Shown here piece after piece: positions 26,957-35,621 of a DNA stretch of 44,549 nucleotides; position 1 is the first letter of the stretch, and every line of letters starts with the position of its first letter. Below the pieces are notes generated by a model. It had not been told where the DNA came from. It worked only from the letters and a program-made list of their open reading frames with translations, and did no database searches. The translations under genes and the position numbers were made by a program. Where the stretch lies: assembly GCA_040754095.1 (NCBI GenBank), contig JBFMFO010000021.1, forward strand, positions 1-44,549, written 5' to 3'. Source of the DNA: QYQD01 sp040754095 (GTDB lineage: Bacteria; Desulfobacterota; QYQD01).

Positions 26957-27232
26957 GTGAAAACTAAGCGGCAAGTAAAAGAAATTCCCTGCATCCTGCG
27001 ACCGGCAGAGATGACGTCGCCGGAAAAATGCGCCCAGTGTAATCAGAGGTGTGTTCGAAACAGTGACATCAGAAAATTTCTTTCCCGTCTTGATGACGTC
27101 AAGATAGCCTATCTTCGAGAACAAAAAGACTCTCCCATCAACCCCATAGAAGCGGTCCGGGCCTTTTCGATTGTCCGTGATCTGGCCAAAAGGTACTGGA
27201 AGTGCAGCCATCCCACCGATTTCCTGGATTAA
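26957..27232 (+). CDS. Small Cys-motif protein of unknown function
   Basis: A 91-residue soluble basic protein with a Cys cluster C25-x2-C28-x3-C32 (KCAQCNQRC) and single cysteines at C12 and near the C-terminus (WKCSHP). The cluster could bind zinc or iron-sulfur, but too few features exist to decide. The middle is helical (IEAVRAFSIVRDLAKRYW). Starts with GTG, with AAGG eight bases upstream. The smooth amino-acid composition argues that it is real. Confidence 0.55.
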   Translation: MKTKRQVKEIPCILRPAEMTSPEKCAQCNQRCVRNSDIRKFLSRLDDVKIAYLREQKDSPINPIEAVRAFSIVRDLAKRYWKCSHPTDFLD

Positions 27233-27238
27233 AATCTC

Positions 27239-27588
27239 CTACCTCGTCCCAATAAGATCCTGAGCTTTCCCCATTTTTTTATGGAATCCGATGTTCTTGA
27301 GCGAAATTTGCTGGAGCAGGGGGAACCCATCGAGGGCGAGCAGGAAGGGGAAAGCCCGCCCTTCAGAGGCGGGAAGGGGCAAGCGTTCCCCGCCTGCGAA
27401 CCCCGATAGGGTCACTGCGCAAGCCATGAAGCGAAGGAACAAAGGATTCCATTTCTGATTTGACTTATCCGGCCCATTAATTCTAAAATAGAATTTCTTA
27501 TGGAATGCGTGGTATCACAACATTACTTGATTTAGGTAGAAATGGTTCCTTGAAGGATACAACTTAGAAAGACTGTAAGGAGAAGAAC
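27239..27588. other. 350-base gap with hairpins, no recognised gene
   Basis: Before the reductase gene there is a GC-rich block with alternative hairpins: CCCGCC and GGCGGG around 27354-27372, and AGGCGGGAA pairing with TTCCCCGCCT at 27366-27395. A 42-codon plus frame (27281-27409) begins right after a T run and a 67-codon minus frame covers 27239-27442; neither resembles a known protein. From 27440 the sequence turns AT-rich, as expected for a promoter region, but no strong hexamer pair was found. Confidence 0.4.
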
Positions 27589-29502
27589 ATGTATTTCTTC
27601 CATCTTTTTACACCCGGGGCCATTGGAACCTGTAATCTGCGCAATCGTATTATCATGCCGCTCTATCCCACCAAGTATGCTGTTGAAAGCAAGGTAAACG
27701 ACAGGATAAAGGCCTTTTACCAGGTTCGAGCCAGGGGCGGCGCAGCCCTGATCGTGCTGGACTGCCCCTGTCTGGATTATCCCCGCGCCTATAAGGGGCC
27801 ACAGGAACTTCGCTTTGACACAGAAGAGTATGCGTCCGGCATCGCCGGGCTGCTGGACATAATCCACGCCGAAGGCGCCAGGGCCTTTATGCAGCTCAAT
27901 TATCCCAAAGAAAGAATCTTCGATAAAGAGGTCCCCGAAGCCAGGAAAAAAGGAAAAAGATGGGTCGTTCCCCTGGCCAATGTCATGTCGCCGGAGGAGG
28001 CCAAAGAGATAATAGAAATTATGGCCGCCGGGGCCAAAAAGGCTCGGGAGATCGGCTACGACGGGGTGGAGATACAGGCCAGTTACGGCGATTTGATCGC
28101 CCAGCTTCTTTCGCCGCTTCTCAACAAGCGCACAGATGATCTGGGCGGGCCTGTGGAAAATCGGTGCCGTTTTTTAATCCGGCTGATCGAAAAAACAAAG
28201 CAATGTGCCGGCCGGGATTTCGCGGTAATGGTAAAACTGGTCTGTGATGAATTTGTTCCCGGTGGACTGACTATAAATGAGGCCATATCCATGGCCAGAT
28301 TGATCGAAAAGGCCGGCGCTGATGCCATTCTGGCCAATGCCGGCAATAAAGCTACCAAATTTGTTACCATACCCGGGCATGACTGTGCACCGGGTCTGCT
28401 GACAGAAACCGCCGCCCGGATTAAAGCTGCCGTTAACCTGCCGGTAATAGCCATCGGCAAGATAAATACACCGGCCCTGGCGGAAGAGATTATCGCCTCA
28501 GGCAAGGCCGATTTCGTGGCTATGGCCAGGGCCTTAATAGCCGATCCGGATCTTCCCAATAAGGCTGCGTCTGGGGATATTGCCGGTATAAGGGCCTGCA
28601 CCTACTGCCTGGAAGACTGCGCCGATAAAGGAGCGCCGGGCTTAGGCCGCGCCTGCACCGTTAACCCCTTTGCCGGTCTTGAATATCGCTGGAATGTGCT
28701 TCCGGTCGCAGTAAAGAAAAAAATCCTGGTTGTCGGAGGCGGCCCGGCCGGCATACAGGCCACGGTCATAGCCGGCCAGAGGGGACACAGAGCAGAACTC
28801 TGGGAAAAAGAGGCCGAGCCCGGCGGCCAACTACTTTTGGCCGACAAGGCCCCCTTCAAAGAAGAGATGTCCGGGGCCTTACGCTACTTAATACATTCCT
28901 TAAAACAAAGCACTGCTCAGGTCCGCCTCAACTGTCCGGGCGCAGTAGAAGATATAGTCAATATGGCACCGGACGCGGTTATAGTGGCTACCGGGTCACA
29001 TCCGATACGTCCGCCGATTCCAGGTATGGATTCCGGTATTGTGGTTGACGCCCGGGAGCTTTATGCCAAAAAGGTTCTCCCCGGTCGGAAAATAGTGATC
29101 ATCGGCGGGGGTGATATCGGGTGTGAAACTGCGGATTGGCTGGCTGAGCCAGGCAGGGAGGTAACCGTGGTTGAGATGCTGCCGGAGGTATTGGGCCGAA
29201 TGAAAGATATTCCCCGGGCGCGCCTGCTGGCCAGGCTGGCCGATAAGAGGGTGAAAATCCTTACAGAGACCCGGGTTACAGAGATTAGCGGGACTATGGT
29301 CTCCCTGGAGAAAAAGGACGGTCAGAGACTCCGGATTGAGGCGGATCAGGTGATACCGGCCGTTGGCGCGCGATCGGAAAACAACCTGGCGGATGAACTT
29401 AAGGGGAAAATTAAGGAAGTAATAGTTATTGGTGATGCCTCTCAGCCGGGCGATCTTGGGGCGGCGCTGAGAAGCGCCACAGAGGTGGCGCTGAAGATCT
29501 GA
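27589..29502 (+). CDS. Old-yellow-enzyme-type reductase with 4Fe-4S and FAD/NAD domains
   Basis: A 637-residue flavoprotein built like 2,4-dienoyl-CoA reductase FadH, enoate reductases, BaiCD and trimethylamine dehydrogenase. Residues 1-330 form an FMN TIM barrel. Then a 4Fe-4S set, C337, C340, C344, C356, is followed by an FAD-binding VVGGGPAGIQA (about 381) and an NAD(P)-binding IIGGGDIGCE (about 504). The barrel's usual His-rich active-site stretch is replaced by VEIQASYGDLIAQLLSP, so the proton donor and substrate probably differ from classical OYE. It stands alone, with AAGGAGAAG before the ATG. The substrate is unknown; an unsaturated acid or acyl-CoA is likely. Confidence 0.88.
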   Translation: MYFFHLFTPGAIGTCNLRNRIIMPLYPTKYAVESKVNDRIKAFYQVRARGGAALIVLDCPCLDYPRAYKGPQELRFDTEEYASGIAGLLDIIHAEGARAFMQLNYPKERIFDKEVPEARKKGKRWVVPLANVMSPEEAKEIIEIMAAGAKKAREIGYDGVEIQASYGDLIAQLLSPLLNKRTDDLGGPVENRCRFLIRLIEKTKQCAGRDFAVMVKLVCDEFVPGGLTINEAISMARLIEKAGADAILANAGNKATKFVTIPGHDCAPGLLTETAARIKAAVNLPVIAIGKINTPALAEEIIASGKADFVAMARALIADPDLPNKAASGDIAGIRACTYCLEDCADKGAPGLGRACTVNPFAGLEYRWNVLPVAVKKKILVVGGGPAGIQATVIAGQRGHRAELWEKEAEPGGQLLLADKAPFKEEMSGALRYLIHSLKQSTAQVRLNCPGAVEDIVNMAPDAVIVATGSHPIRPPIPGMDSGIVVDARELYAKKVLPGRKIVIIGGGDIGCETADWLAEPGREVTVVEMLPEVLGRMKDIPRARLLARLADKRVKILTETRVTEISGTMVSLEKKDGQRLRIEADQVIPAVGARSENNLADELKGKIKEVIVIGDASQPGDLGAALRSATEVALKI

Positions 29503-29517
29503 AGTCGGAATAGAACT

Positions 29518-29601
29518 TTAGCTGTCAGCTGTCAGCTTTCAGCGATCAGCTTTCAGAAAGTGGAATAGCACCTTTAACTGACGGCTGATAGCTGTTAACT
29601 C
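29518..29601. repeat. GCTGTCAGC repeat cluster
   Basis: The convergent gap between the reductase and the two-component genes contains AGCTGTCAGCTGTCAGC, TTTCAGCGATCAGC and, inverted, TGACGGCTGATAGCTGTTAAC. It is the same unit family as at 14340, 14455 and 21181. Its hairpin could act as a bidirectional terminator for the two converging genes. Confidence 0.75.
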
Positions 29602-29602
29602 A

Positions 29603-31873
29603 TTACTTTTTATTATCCAGAACCTCCCTTACCTTGCTGGAAAGGCCTCCCATGTTAAAAGGCTTCTGAATAAACCCGCGGCATCCCCGTTCCAAGATCT
29701 TGGAGGCTTCGCCGTTAATGCTGTATCCACTGGAAAGGAGAACTGTTACGACCGGGTCGATCTCCTTCAACCGGTCATAGGTCTCACCGCCCCCTGTACC
29801 CGGCATGATCATATCCAAAATGACCAGATCAATCCCACCCTTATTTGCCTTATAAATATCGACCGCTTCTTCTCCGTCCTTGGCTATGAACACCTTATAT
29901 CCCAATTCTTCCAATAATTCCCGGCCGACATCCCGGATCATCTCTTCGTCATCCACAAACAAGATGGTCTCTGCCCCCCTTACCATCTTCACGGACATCT
30001 CTTTTTCCCTTACGACCTCTTTTTCTGATGCCGGTAAATAGATGGTAAACGTCGTGCCATGGCCCTTTTCGCTATAGACATTGATAATGCCGCCGTGATT
30101 CTTGATAATCCCATAGGCTGAGGCCAATCCCAGCCCGCTGCCCCGGCCCATCTCCTTGGTAGTAAAGAAAGGCTCAAATACGCGTCTCCGGATTGTTTCA
30201 TCCATACCAACACCCGTATCGGTAACGGATATCCTGACATATCTCCCCGGTTGGACCTTGTAGGGTTTGCTGTAGCTTTCATCCAGAATGACATTATTTG
30301 TCTCTAAATAGATATCCCCGCCCGCCGGCATGGCATGCCAGGCGTTCACATAGAGGTTAAGAAGTACCTGCTCGACCTGGCCCCGGTCGGCCTCTACGGT
30401 CCAGAGATCAGGATCATATTTCTCTCTGATAGTGATCTCTTTCTTGGTACGGCCGAACATGCCGGCGCTGATTCTCATTATCTCGTTTACGTCAAGCGGC
30501 TTAACATTATATTTCCCGCGGCGGGCAAACCCCAAAAGCTGAGCGGTCAACTCAGACCCGCTTCTGACCTGTTCTTCGATCTGTTTTAGCTTGTTATAAT
30601 GGGGATGACTGGAATCGAGATCGCTCAGCATCAAGGATGTATATCCCGCCACCACCATAAGAAGGTTGTTAAAATCATGGGCAATACCACCGGCCAGAGT
30701 ACCGATGGCCTCCATCTTCTGGGCCTGGAGTAGTTGAGTTTCGAGGTGTTTCTTGTCGGTAATATCGATCATGGCGCCCTCGATGTAACCATCTTCCGGA
30801 TAGGCCCTGGCCGTTATTATCAGGTCTATTTTTTCTCCATCCTTGCGGGTGACCTGTATCTCAAAATCAGATACCATGCCGCATTCCTCCAACTTCCGCA
30901 GGAGCTCCGTCCTTCTCTCCGGCGAATAACGCTCGCCAAATACAAATTCAGTGGTTAACCCCTCAATCGAGCTGTAACCCAAAATGTCGGCAGCCAGTTG
31001 GTTTGCCATGATAATCTTGCCGTCGCTGATCCGGCTGCGGTACAGACCCACCATGGCCGTCTCATACAGGCCGCGATAACGTCTCTCTGATTCCTGAAGG
31101 TCTCGTTCCGCCTTCCTGCGTTCCCGGATATCGCGGAAGACCAGAACTACCCCGATGATGTCGCCTCTAGCATCCCTGATAGGCGCGCCGCTATCGTCAA
31201 TTGGTATCTCAGCCCCATCACGAGCTACCAATAAAGTATGATTGGCCAGACCGACGACCACACCCTTTCGCAGCACCTTGGTTGCAGGATTCTCGACCGG
31301 CCTGCGTGTCTCTTCATTTATAATATTAAAGACCTCGGCCAGGGCCTTTCCGGCTGCGCTTCCCTCCTTCCATCCGGTCAGGGATTCGGCAACGGGATTC
31401 ATGAACCTGACGTGTCCCCGGGCATCCGTAGCAATCACTGCATCGCCGATACTCCCGAGGGTGGTAGAAAGCCACTCTTCGCGTTCCCTTAATCTATTCT
31501 CCATCTTGTGTTTGTACAGGGCCATCTCAATGGTCGTGCGTAATTCTCTGTCTTCGAACGGCTTGACAATGTATCCTAACGGCTCGGTTACCTTTGCCCG
31601 GTCCAGGGTCCTTTCGTCGGCGTAGGCAGTAAGATATACGATCGGGATGTTGAAGCATAAATGTATCTGGTTGGCCGCCTCAATCCCGTCTATTTCACCC
31701 TTCAGCACGATGTCCATCAGCACCAAATCCGGCTTATACTCTTCCGCCTTTTTAATAGCCTCCTGTCCGGACGATACCACTGCTGAGACCGTATATCCCA
31801 AACTCTCCAGGCTGCCGCGTATGTCTTCGGCAACAATGCCTTCATCTTCAACCACTAAGATTTTTGTTCCCAT
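29603..31873 (-). CDS. Hybrid response regulator/histidine kinase (REC-PAS-PAS-HK-REC)
   Basis: A 756-residue cytoplasmic signalling protein. An N-terminal receiver has its phospho-acceptor at D54 (VLMDI) with the acidic pair near residue 9. Two PAS domains follow, at about 130-250 and 262-372. The kinase has the H-box AGGIAHDFNNLL with H399, an N-box NLYVNAWHAMP, and G-boxes DTGVGMD and GRGSGLGLA. A second receiver has D687 in VILDMIMPG and the KPF signature. There is no transmembrane segment or DNA-binding domain. The ATG at 31873 follows AAAAAGGA; an earlier ATG at 31894 is possible. It lies 31 bases after the sensor kinase gene, so that kinase probably phosphorylates the first receiver and a relay continues inside this protein. 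The final output is not encoded here. Confidence 0.9.
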   Translation of the reverse strand: MGTKILVVEDEGIVAEDIRGSLESLGYTVSAVVSSGQEAIKKAEEYKPDLVLMDIVLKGEIDGIEAANQIHLCFNIPIVYLTAYADERTLDRAKVTEPLGYIVKPFEDRELRTTIEMALYKHKMENRLREREEWLSTTLGSIGDAVIATDARGHVRFMNPVAESLTGWKEGSAAGKALAEVFNIINEETRRPVENPATKVLRKGVVVGLANHTLLVARDGAEIPIDDSGAPIRDARGDIIGVVLVFRDIRERRKAERDLQESERRYRGLYETAMVGLYRSRISDGKIIMANQLAADILGYSSIEGLTTEFVFGERYSPERRTELLRKLEECGMVSDFEIQVTRKDGEKIDLIITARAYPEDGYIEGAMIDITDKKHLETQLLQAQKMEAIGTLAGGIAHDFNNLLMVVAGYTSLMLSDLDSSHPHYNKLKQIEEQVRSGSELTAQLLGFARRGKYNVKPLDVNEIMRISAGMFGRTKKEITIREKYDPDLWTVEADRGQVEQVLLNLYVNAWHAMPAGGDIYLETNNVILDESYSKPYKVQPGRYVRISVTDTGVGMDETIRRRVFEPFFTTKEMGRGSGLGLASAYGIIKNHGGIINVYSEKGHGTTFTIYLPASEKEVVREKEMSVKMVRGAETILFVDDEEMIRDVGRELLEELGYKVFIAKDGEEAVDIYKANKGGIDLVILDMIMPGTGGGETYDRLKEIDPVVTVLLSSGYSINGEASKILERGCRGFIQKPFNMGGLSSKVREVLDNKK

Positions 31874-31904
31874 GGTCTTAAATCCTTTTTGCATGCGTTG
31901 TTTT

Positions 31905-34310
31905 TTAAAAGTCTATCCTGAATTTAGTCCCTTCACTTCTATCCAGTTCTATCTTGCCATCGATTTGATCGGTCAGAATCTTAACCAGTTTCAGACCCAG
32001 TGACCCGCTGTTTGTCAGGTCCCAATCCCCCGGCAGGCCGATACCATTATCGGCAACCGTCAACTCCATCGCACCTTCATCTGATGTGCGGAGCGTAATC
32101 TCTATCTCACCCGCTTTATCTTCCGGAAAGGCATATTTCAGGGAATTTGAAACCAGTTCATTTATGATCAATCCACACGGGATAGCAACATCAACTCCAA
32201 GCATGATGTCCTCGATATTCGTCTTTAATGCTGTTTTGTCTGTATTAACTCCATAGGACCGGAACAGGCCATTTACCAGGAGGCTGACGTATTCATGAAA
32301 ATTAATGCTCGCCAGGTCCTTGGATTGATAAAGCTTTTCATGGACAAGGGCCATCGACTTTATCCGGTTCCGGCTCTCCTTAAAAATCTCCGTATCCCTC
32401 TTGTCCTGCACATATTGAGACTGAAGTCTAAGCAGACTGGAAATTACCTGCAGGTTGTTTTTAACCCTGTGGTGGATTTCCTTCAGGAGCACCTCCTTCT
32501 CTCTAAGCGAGGCCTTGATTTGCTCCTCCGCCCGCTTCCGCTCGGTAATGTCCACATTGACTTCCGCAAACAGCCATTTCCCTTCCTCGTCCTGAAATGG
32601 TATGGTGGTAACCTGTACCGGCCTGTTGCCTTCCTTGACCAATACTTCTTCGGTGACGGTGATGGACTTTGTCTCCAGGGCCTTTGGGATCCCGCAACCA
32701 GGACACATTTCGCTTAGGCCCATAAAATATTCGTAACACTTTCTCCCGGTCGGATCGCCGTATATCTTACCCCACTCCGGATCTATATAACGAACGCTAA
32801 AGTCCGAATCGATAATGTCAAGGCCGGTTTTTGTAGCGCCCAGGATGAACTCCATTTGTTGTTTTAAGGTCCCAATATCCTTTTCCGCCCGCTTGCGGTC
32901 CGTTATGTCGCGCAAGAATTCCACCACCATCCTGGGACGGCCGTCTTCATGGCGGGCGGCCACACTGGCCGTACCCCAGAAGACTCGCGGGATACCGTTA
33001 CCCCTTGTAATCTCCTTCTCAAATTCGTGCACATGGCCGTCCTCGAAACACTCTTTTACTACACACTTATCGCAAATGCGTTCGCGGCCGTGATAGGCAA
33101 AATAGCACTTTTTACCGATCAGATCCGGCCCGAACATGGCCCTGGCCACATCGTTGCCCCATACGATATTAAAATGTTCGTCCACCATGATCATCTGATC
33201 CGTCACCGAATCGACAATGCCGGCGAGTTTCCCCTCGCTTTCCCGCAGCGCCTCTTCCGCCCGCTTACGTTCAATGACCTTCTGCTTTAACTCTTCGTTC
33301 CTCCGTCTGAGTTCGGCTGCATTTTTCTTTTCAATTTTATAAAAAGTAAATCCCCCGGCCGCAAACAGCAATATAACCAGTCCGGCAATGGTTATCTGCC
33401 CTGCGGCATGCCTGTAGAGGGGGCCTGTGATCTCGGAATAATCCATGGAAACGCCGATCGACCACAACTGATTACCCATACGAACCGGGGCATAGGCTAT
33501 AAGTCTCTTGCCACATGTCGCACAGATATAGGTACCGGCGCCTTCTTCTCCCCGTCCCGCCTTCTCTACAATATGTTCTAAGGCTGACCAGTCATGTCCG
33601 GGAAACTTATTTTTTCTTACAGTTATGATATGCTTACTTAACTGTTTTGAGTCGGGATGGCTCAAAATCGTTCCTTTTTCATCTAACAGCCAGGCGTAAC
33701 CGGCCTTGCCTACCTTGATGGGTTGAACGAAATTTTTAGAAAGGGTGTCCAGGCTGAGCATCCAGCGCGCCATCCCTATAACTTTATCCCTGTAAAATAC
33801 CGGTTCCAGGATAGAGATAGCCGGCCGGCCCAGATTGTTGTAAAACCAGCCGCTGATATGCGGTTTATGTTCCCGCATGACATGCGCTACACCCGGTTTA
33901 TTCCTATGCTCCTTCCCCGGTCTGTCCGCTATAAAGGGGTACCGGTGCAGCATAATTCCCCTGGCATCAAGTATAGTAAGCGCATCAACATCGTTTTTAT
34001 GAGGCTCATAAAGAAATTTAATCTGATGCAGACCGTGCGATTCAGTTTGCCGGCTTTTATTTTTGATCGCCTCTTTGACTGCCGGTTCCTTCGCCAGAAT
34101 CTTTAATTCCCTCGAAAGATGGCCGGCGAATTCCTCCAGTCTGTTTGCAGTGGTCTTGGCAACCGTCAACAGTTGCTGCTGTGTCTGGAAAACCAGAGTC
34201 TCCTCAAACTCTCGGTGGGACAGATAGGCTGTGTACAGAAGGATGGCGATGCCAGCCAAACCGGCGATAGTGCCTATCACCACCCTGTTGGGTAATCCTT
34301 TTGTCTCCAT
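31905..34310 (-). CDS. Membrane sensor histidine kinase with Cache and two Cys-motif PAS domains
   Basis: An 801-residue inner-membrane kinase. Two membrane helices (about 9-31 and 305-325) flank a periplasmic double-Cache sensor region that contains a CxxC pair, C263 and C266 (YICATCGKR). PAS 1 (about 358-475) carries C402, C413, C416, C421, and PAS 2 (about 485-595) carries C525, C536, C539; both show C-x10-C-x2-C. The kinase core is of the HisKA_2 type, with EIHHRVKNNLQ (H613/H614) and the ATPase boxes NELVSNSLKYAF and DNGIGLP. The Cys sets suggest metal, heme or redox sensing, but the ligand is unknown. The partner is the hybrid protein just downstream. Confidence 0.9.
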   Translation of the reverse strand: METKGLPNRVVIGTIAGLAGIAILLYTAYLSHREFEETLVFQTQQQLLTVAKTTANRLEEFAGHLSRELKILAKEPAVKEAIKNKSRQTESHGLHQIKFLYEPHKNDVDALTILDARGIMLHRYPFIADRPGKEHRNKPGVAHVMREHKPHISGWFYNNLGRPAISILEPVFYRDKVIGMARWMLSLDTLSKNFVQPIKVGKAGYAWLLDEKGTILSHPDSKQLSKHIITVRKNKFPGHDWSALEHIVEKAGRGEEGAGTYICATCGKRLIAYAPVRMGNQLWSIGVSMDYSEITGPLYRHAAGQITIAGLVILLFAAGGFTFYKIEKKNAAELRRRNEELKQKVIERKRAEEALRESEGKLAGIVDSVTDQMIMVDEHFNIVWGNDVARAMFGPDLIGKKCYFAYHGRERICDKCVVKECFEDGHVHEFEKEITRGNGIPRVFWGTASVAARHEDGRPRMVVEFLRDITDRKRAEKDIGTLKQQMEFILGATKTGLDIIDSDFSVRYIDPEWGKIYGDPTGRKCYEYFMGLSEMCPGCGIPKALETKSITVTEEVLVKEGNRPVQVTTIPFQDEEGKWLFAEVNVDITERKRAEEQIKASLREKEVLLKEIHHRVKNNLQVISSLLRLQSQYVQDKRDTEIFKESRNRIKSMALVHEKLYQSKDLASINFHEYVSLLVNGLFRSYGVNTDKTALKTNIEDIMLGVDVAIPCGLIINELVSNSLKYAFPEDKAGEIEITLRTSDEGAMELTVADNGIGLPGDWDLTNSGSLGLKLVKILTDQIDGKIELDRSEGTKFRIDF

Positions 34311-34325
34311 ATAATTTACTGCCTA

Positions 34326-34484
34326 GTTTCCATCCGAAAAGTCCCCCAAAAATTTTCCCCTCCCTCGACGGGAGGGGGCGAGGGGGAGGGTGAACAGTCT
34401 GAAATTACACAATCTTTTCATCCCCACCCTAGCCCTCCCCCGTCAAAGGGGGAGGGAATATAGGGTTTCCGGATGAAAACTGCC
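34326..34484. repeat. G-rich repeat pair bounded by TTTCCATCCG-type ends
   Basis: The gap upstream of both the kinase genes and the corrinoid operon starts with AGTTTCCATCCGAAAAG and ends with GGTTTCCGGATGAAAACT, so it is bounded by an imperfect inverted repeat. Inside, CTCCCTCGACGGGAGGGGG is followed by CGAGGGGGAGGG on the left, facing CCCACCCTAGCCCTCCCCC and GTCAAAGGGGGAGGG on the right, forming nested hairpins. The end motif also occurs at 21307-21326. Confidence 0.75.
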
Positions 34485-34589
34485 TCATGACCGCTCAAGG
34501 GGTAAAAAGCTATAAAAATCAAACAACTTGTATTTATACATAAAGAGCCACGGGCTGTCAAAACCAATTTATCCAAAAATCATTTTCCC

Positions 34590-34618
34590 TTGACACGGCC
34601 TCCGCTACTCAATATGTT
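34590..34618 (+). promoter_or_regulatory. Sigma-70 promoter of the corrinoid operon
   Basis: TTGACA (34590-34595), a 17-base spacer and TATGTT (34613-34618) match the sigma-70 consensus closely. The long open frame of the next gene begins on this very TTG, which shows that the frame's first codons are promoter, not protein. Transcription would start near 34625, leaving a leader of about 37 bases. No cobalamin riboswitch fits in that leader. Confidence 0.7.
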
Positions 34619-34661
34619 AAGCGCCATGTTTTCTGTAGTAGAAAGTGACAAAGGGAATTAT

Positions 34662-35621
34662 TTGGCGCTTTTCAAAAGCTACCGCGGGCTTTTTCCCTTT
34701 CGTCTGGCTACGACATCGTTTATCTATCCTGACCATATCCTGCCTAATGCCGTATGCCTCGCCCCATACCTGGACGAAATGGAACTAATCCTTTTTGAGA
34801 GTAAAAATCTACCCAATAGTGAGGAAATATCAGATCTCTCCGCTTTGCAGAATAAGCAAGAATTATCTTACAATGTGCACCTTCCCCTGGATATCTCCCT
34901 CGGACATCCTTCGGACAACATAAGGGAGGAGGGGGTTGCGGCAGTCCGGAAGGCTGTAGCCCTTACCAAAAGGCTTGCTCCTTCCACCTATACGCTGCAC
35001 TATAACTATGATGAAACACCCATCTGCCTACGGCGGGCAAAGAACAATGAAAATAATCCCCCCTCACCCCCCTTTAGTAAAGGGGGGGGTATGTTAGATT
35101 CCCCTCTGGAAAAGGGGGGAAGCCAAAGTCCCCCTTTGGGGAAAGACGTGGCCCCATCAATTCCCCCTTTGGAAAAGAGGGATACAGGGGGATTTCCAGG
35201 TGAGAAGAATCTCTCTTTATGGCGGAGGCGGATTGCTGAAAGCACCGGCGACATCCTGAAGACAGGGATTAACCCGGAGCTGATTTCTGTCGAAACCCTC
35301 GACTACCCACTGATCTGGGTAGAGGGTATCATCAACGACCTTGGCCTTTCCATCTGCCTTGATCTCGGCCATCTATTGCTCAACGGAGAAGACCCGCTGT
35401 ACTACCTGGATAAGTATCTGGAGAAGACGGCCATTATTCACCTGCATGGCGTCTGTCAGGGCCGCGACCATCTGGGTCTGGATGTCCTGGATGAGGCCGC
35501 CCTTTTAGGCTGGCTACGCCTTTTGAAAGGATATACGGGTACGGTCTCTATCGAGGTCTTTTCCTTTCAACACCTCCAGACCTCATTGGAAGTCCTGGCA
35601 AAACTGTGGAAAAAGGCATGA
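34662..35621 (+). CDS. cbiR: CbiR-like cobamide-remodelling phosphodiesterase with in-frame repeat insert
   Basis: A 319-residue protein of the AP-endonuclease-2/xylose-isomerase TIM-barrel type. FPFRLATTSFIYPDHILPN near residue 11, the following LDEMELILFESK, SYNVHLPLDIS and LGHLLLNGEDP, IIHLHG suggest CbiR, which hydrolyses corrinoids to release the lower ligand so another can be attached; its place in front of cobU-cobT-cobS-cbiP supports this. Histidine and aspartate metal ligands sit in NVHLPLD, CLDLGH and HLHG. I start at TTG 34662: AAAGGGA lies five bases upstream and a promoter covers the earlier codons. About 47 residues, roughly 132-178, rich in Pro, Gly and Lys (PPSPPFSKGG, SPLEKGG), are encoded by a palindromic repeat and replace a loop; whether the enzyme still works is unknown. 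Confidence 0.75.
   Translation: MALFKSYRGLFPFRLATTSFIYPDHILPNAVCLAPYLDEMELILFESKNLPNSEEISDLSALQNKQELSYNVHLPLDISLGHPSDNIREEGVAAVRKAVALTKRLAPSTYTLHYNYDETPICLRRAKNNENNPPSPPFSKGGGMLDSPLEKGGSQSPPLGKDVAPSIPPLEKRDTGGFPGEKNLSLWRRRIAESTGDILKTGINPELISVETLDYPLIWVEGIINDLGLSICLDLGHLLLNGEDPLYYLDKYLEKTAIIHLHGVCQGRDHLGLDVLDEAALLGWLRLLKGYTGTVSIEVFSFQHLQTSLEVLAKLWKKA
35055..35194 (+). repeat. Palindromic repeat inserted inside the cbiR-like gene
   Basis: About 140 bases bounded by AATCCCCCCT and AGGGGGATT. Inside are hairpins such as CCCCCCTTT-AGT-AAAGGGGGG and several copies of CCCCTCTGGAAAAGGGGG-like units. It is read without a stop as a Pro/Gly/Lys-rich segment. A related unit lies outside genes at 44456-44495. 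Confidence 0.85.

Noticed and set aside
34494..34661. A cobalamin riboswitch in front of the corrinoid operon
   Set aside because: The conserved B12-box was not found and the predicted leader is only about 37 bases.
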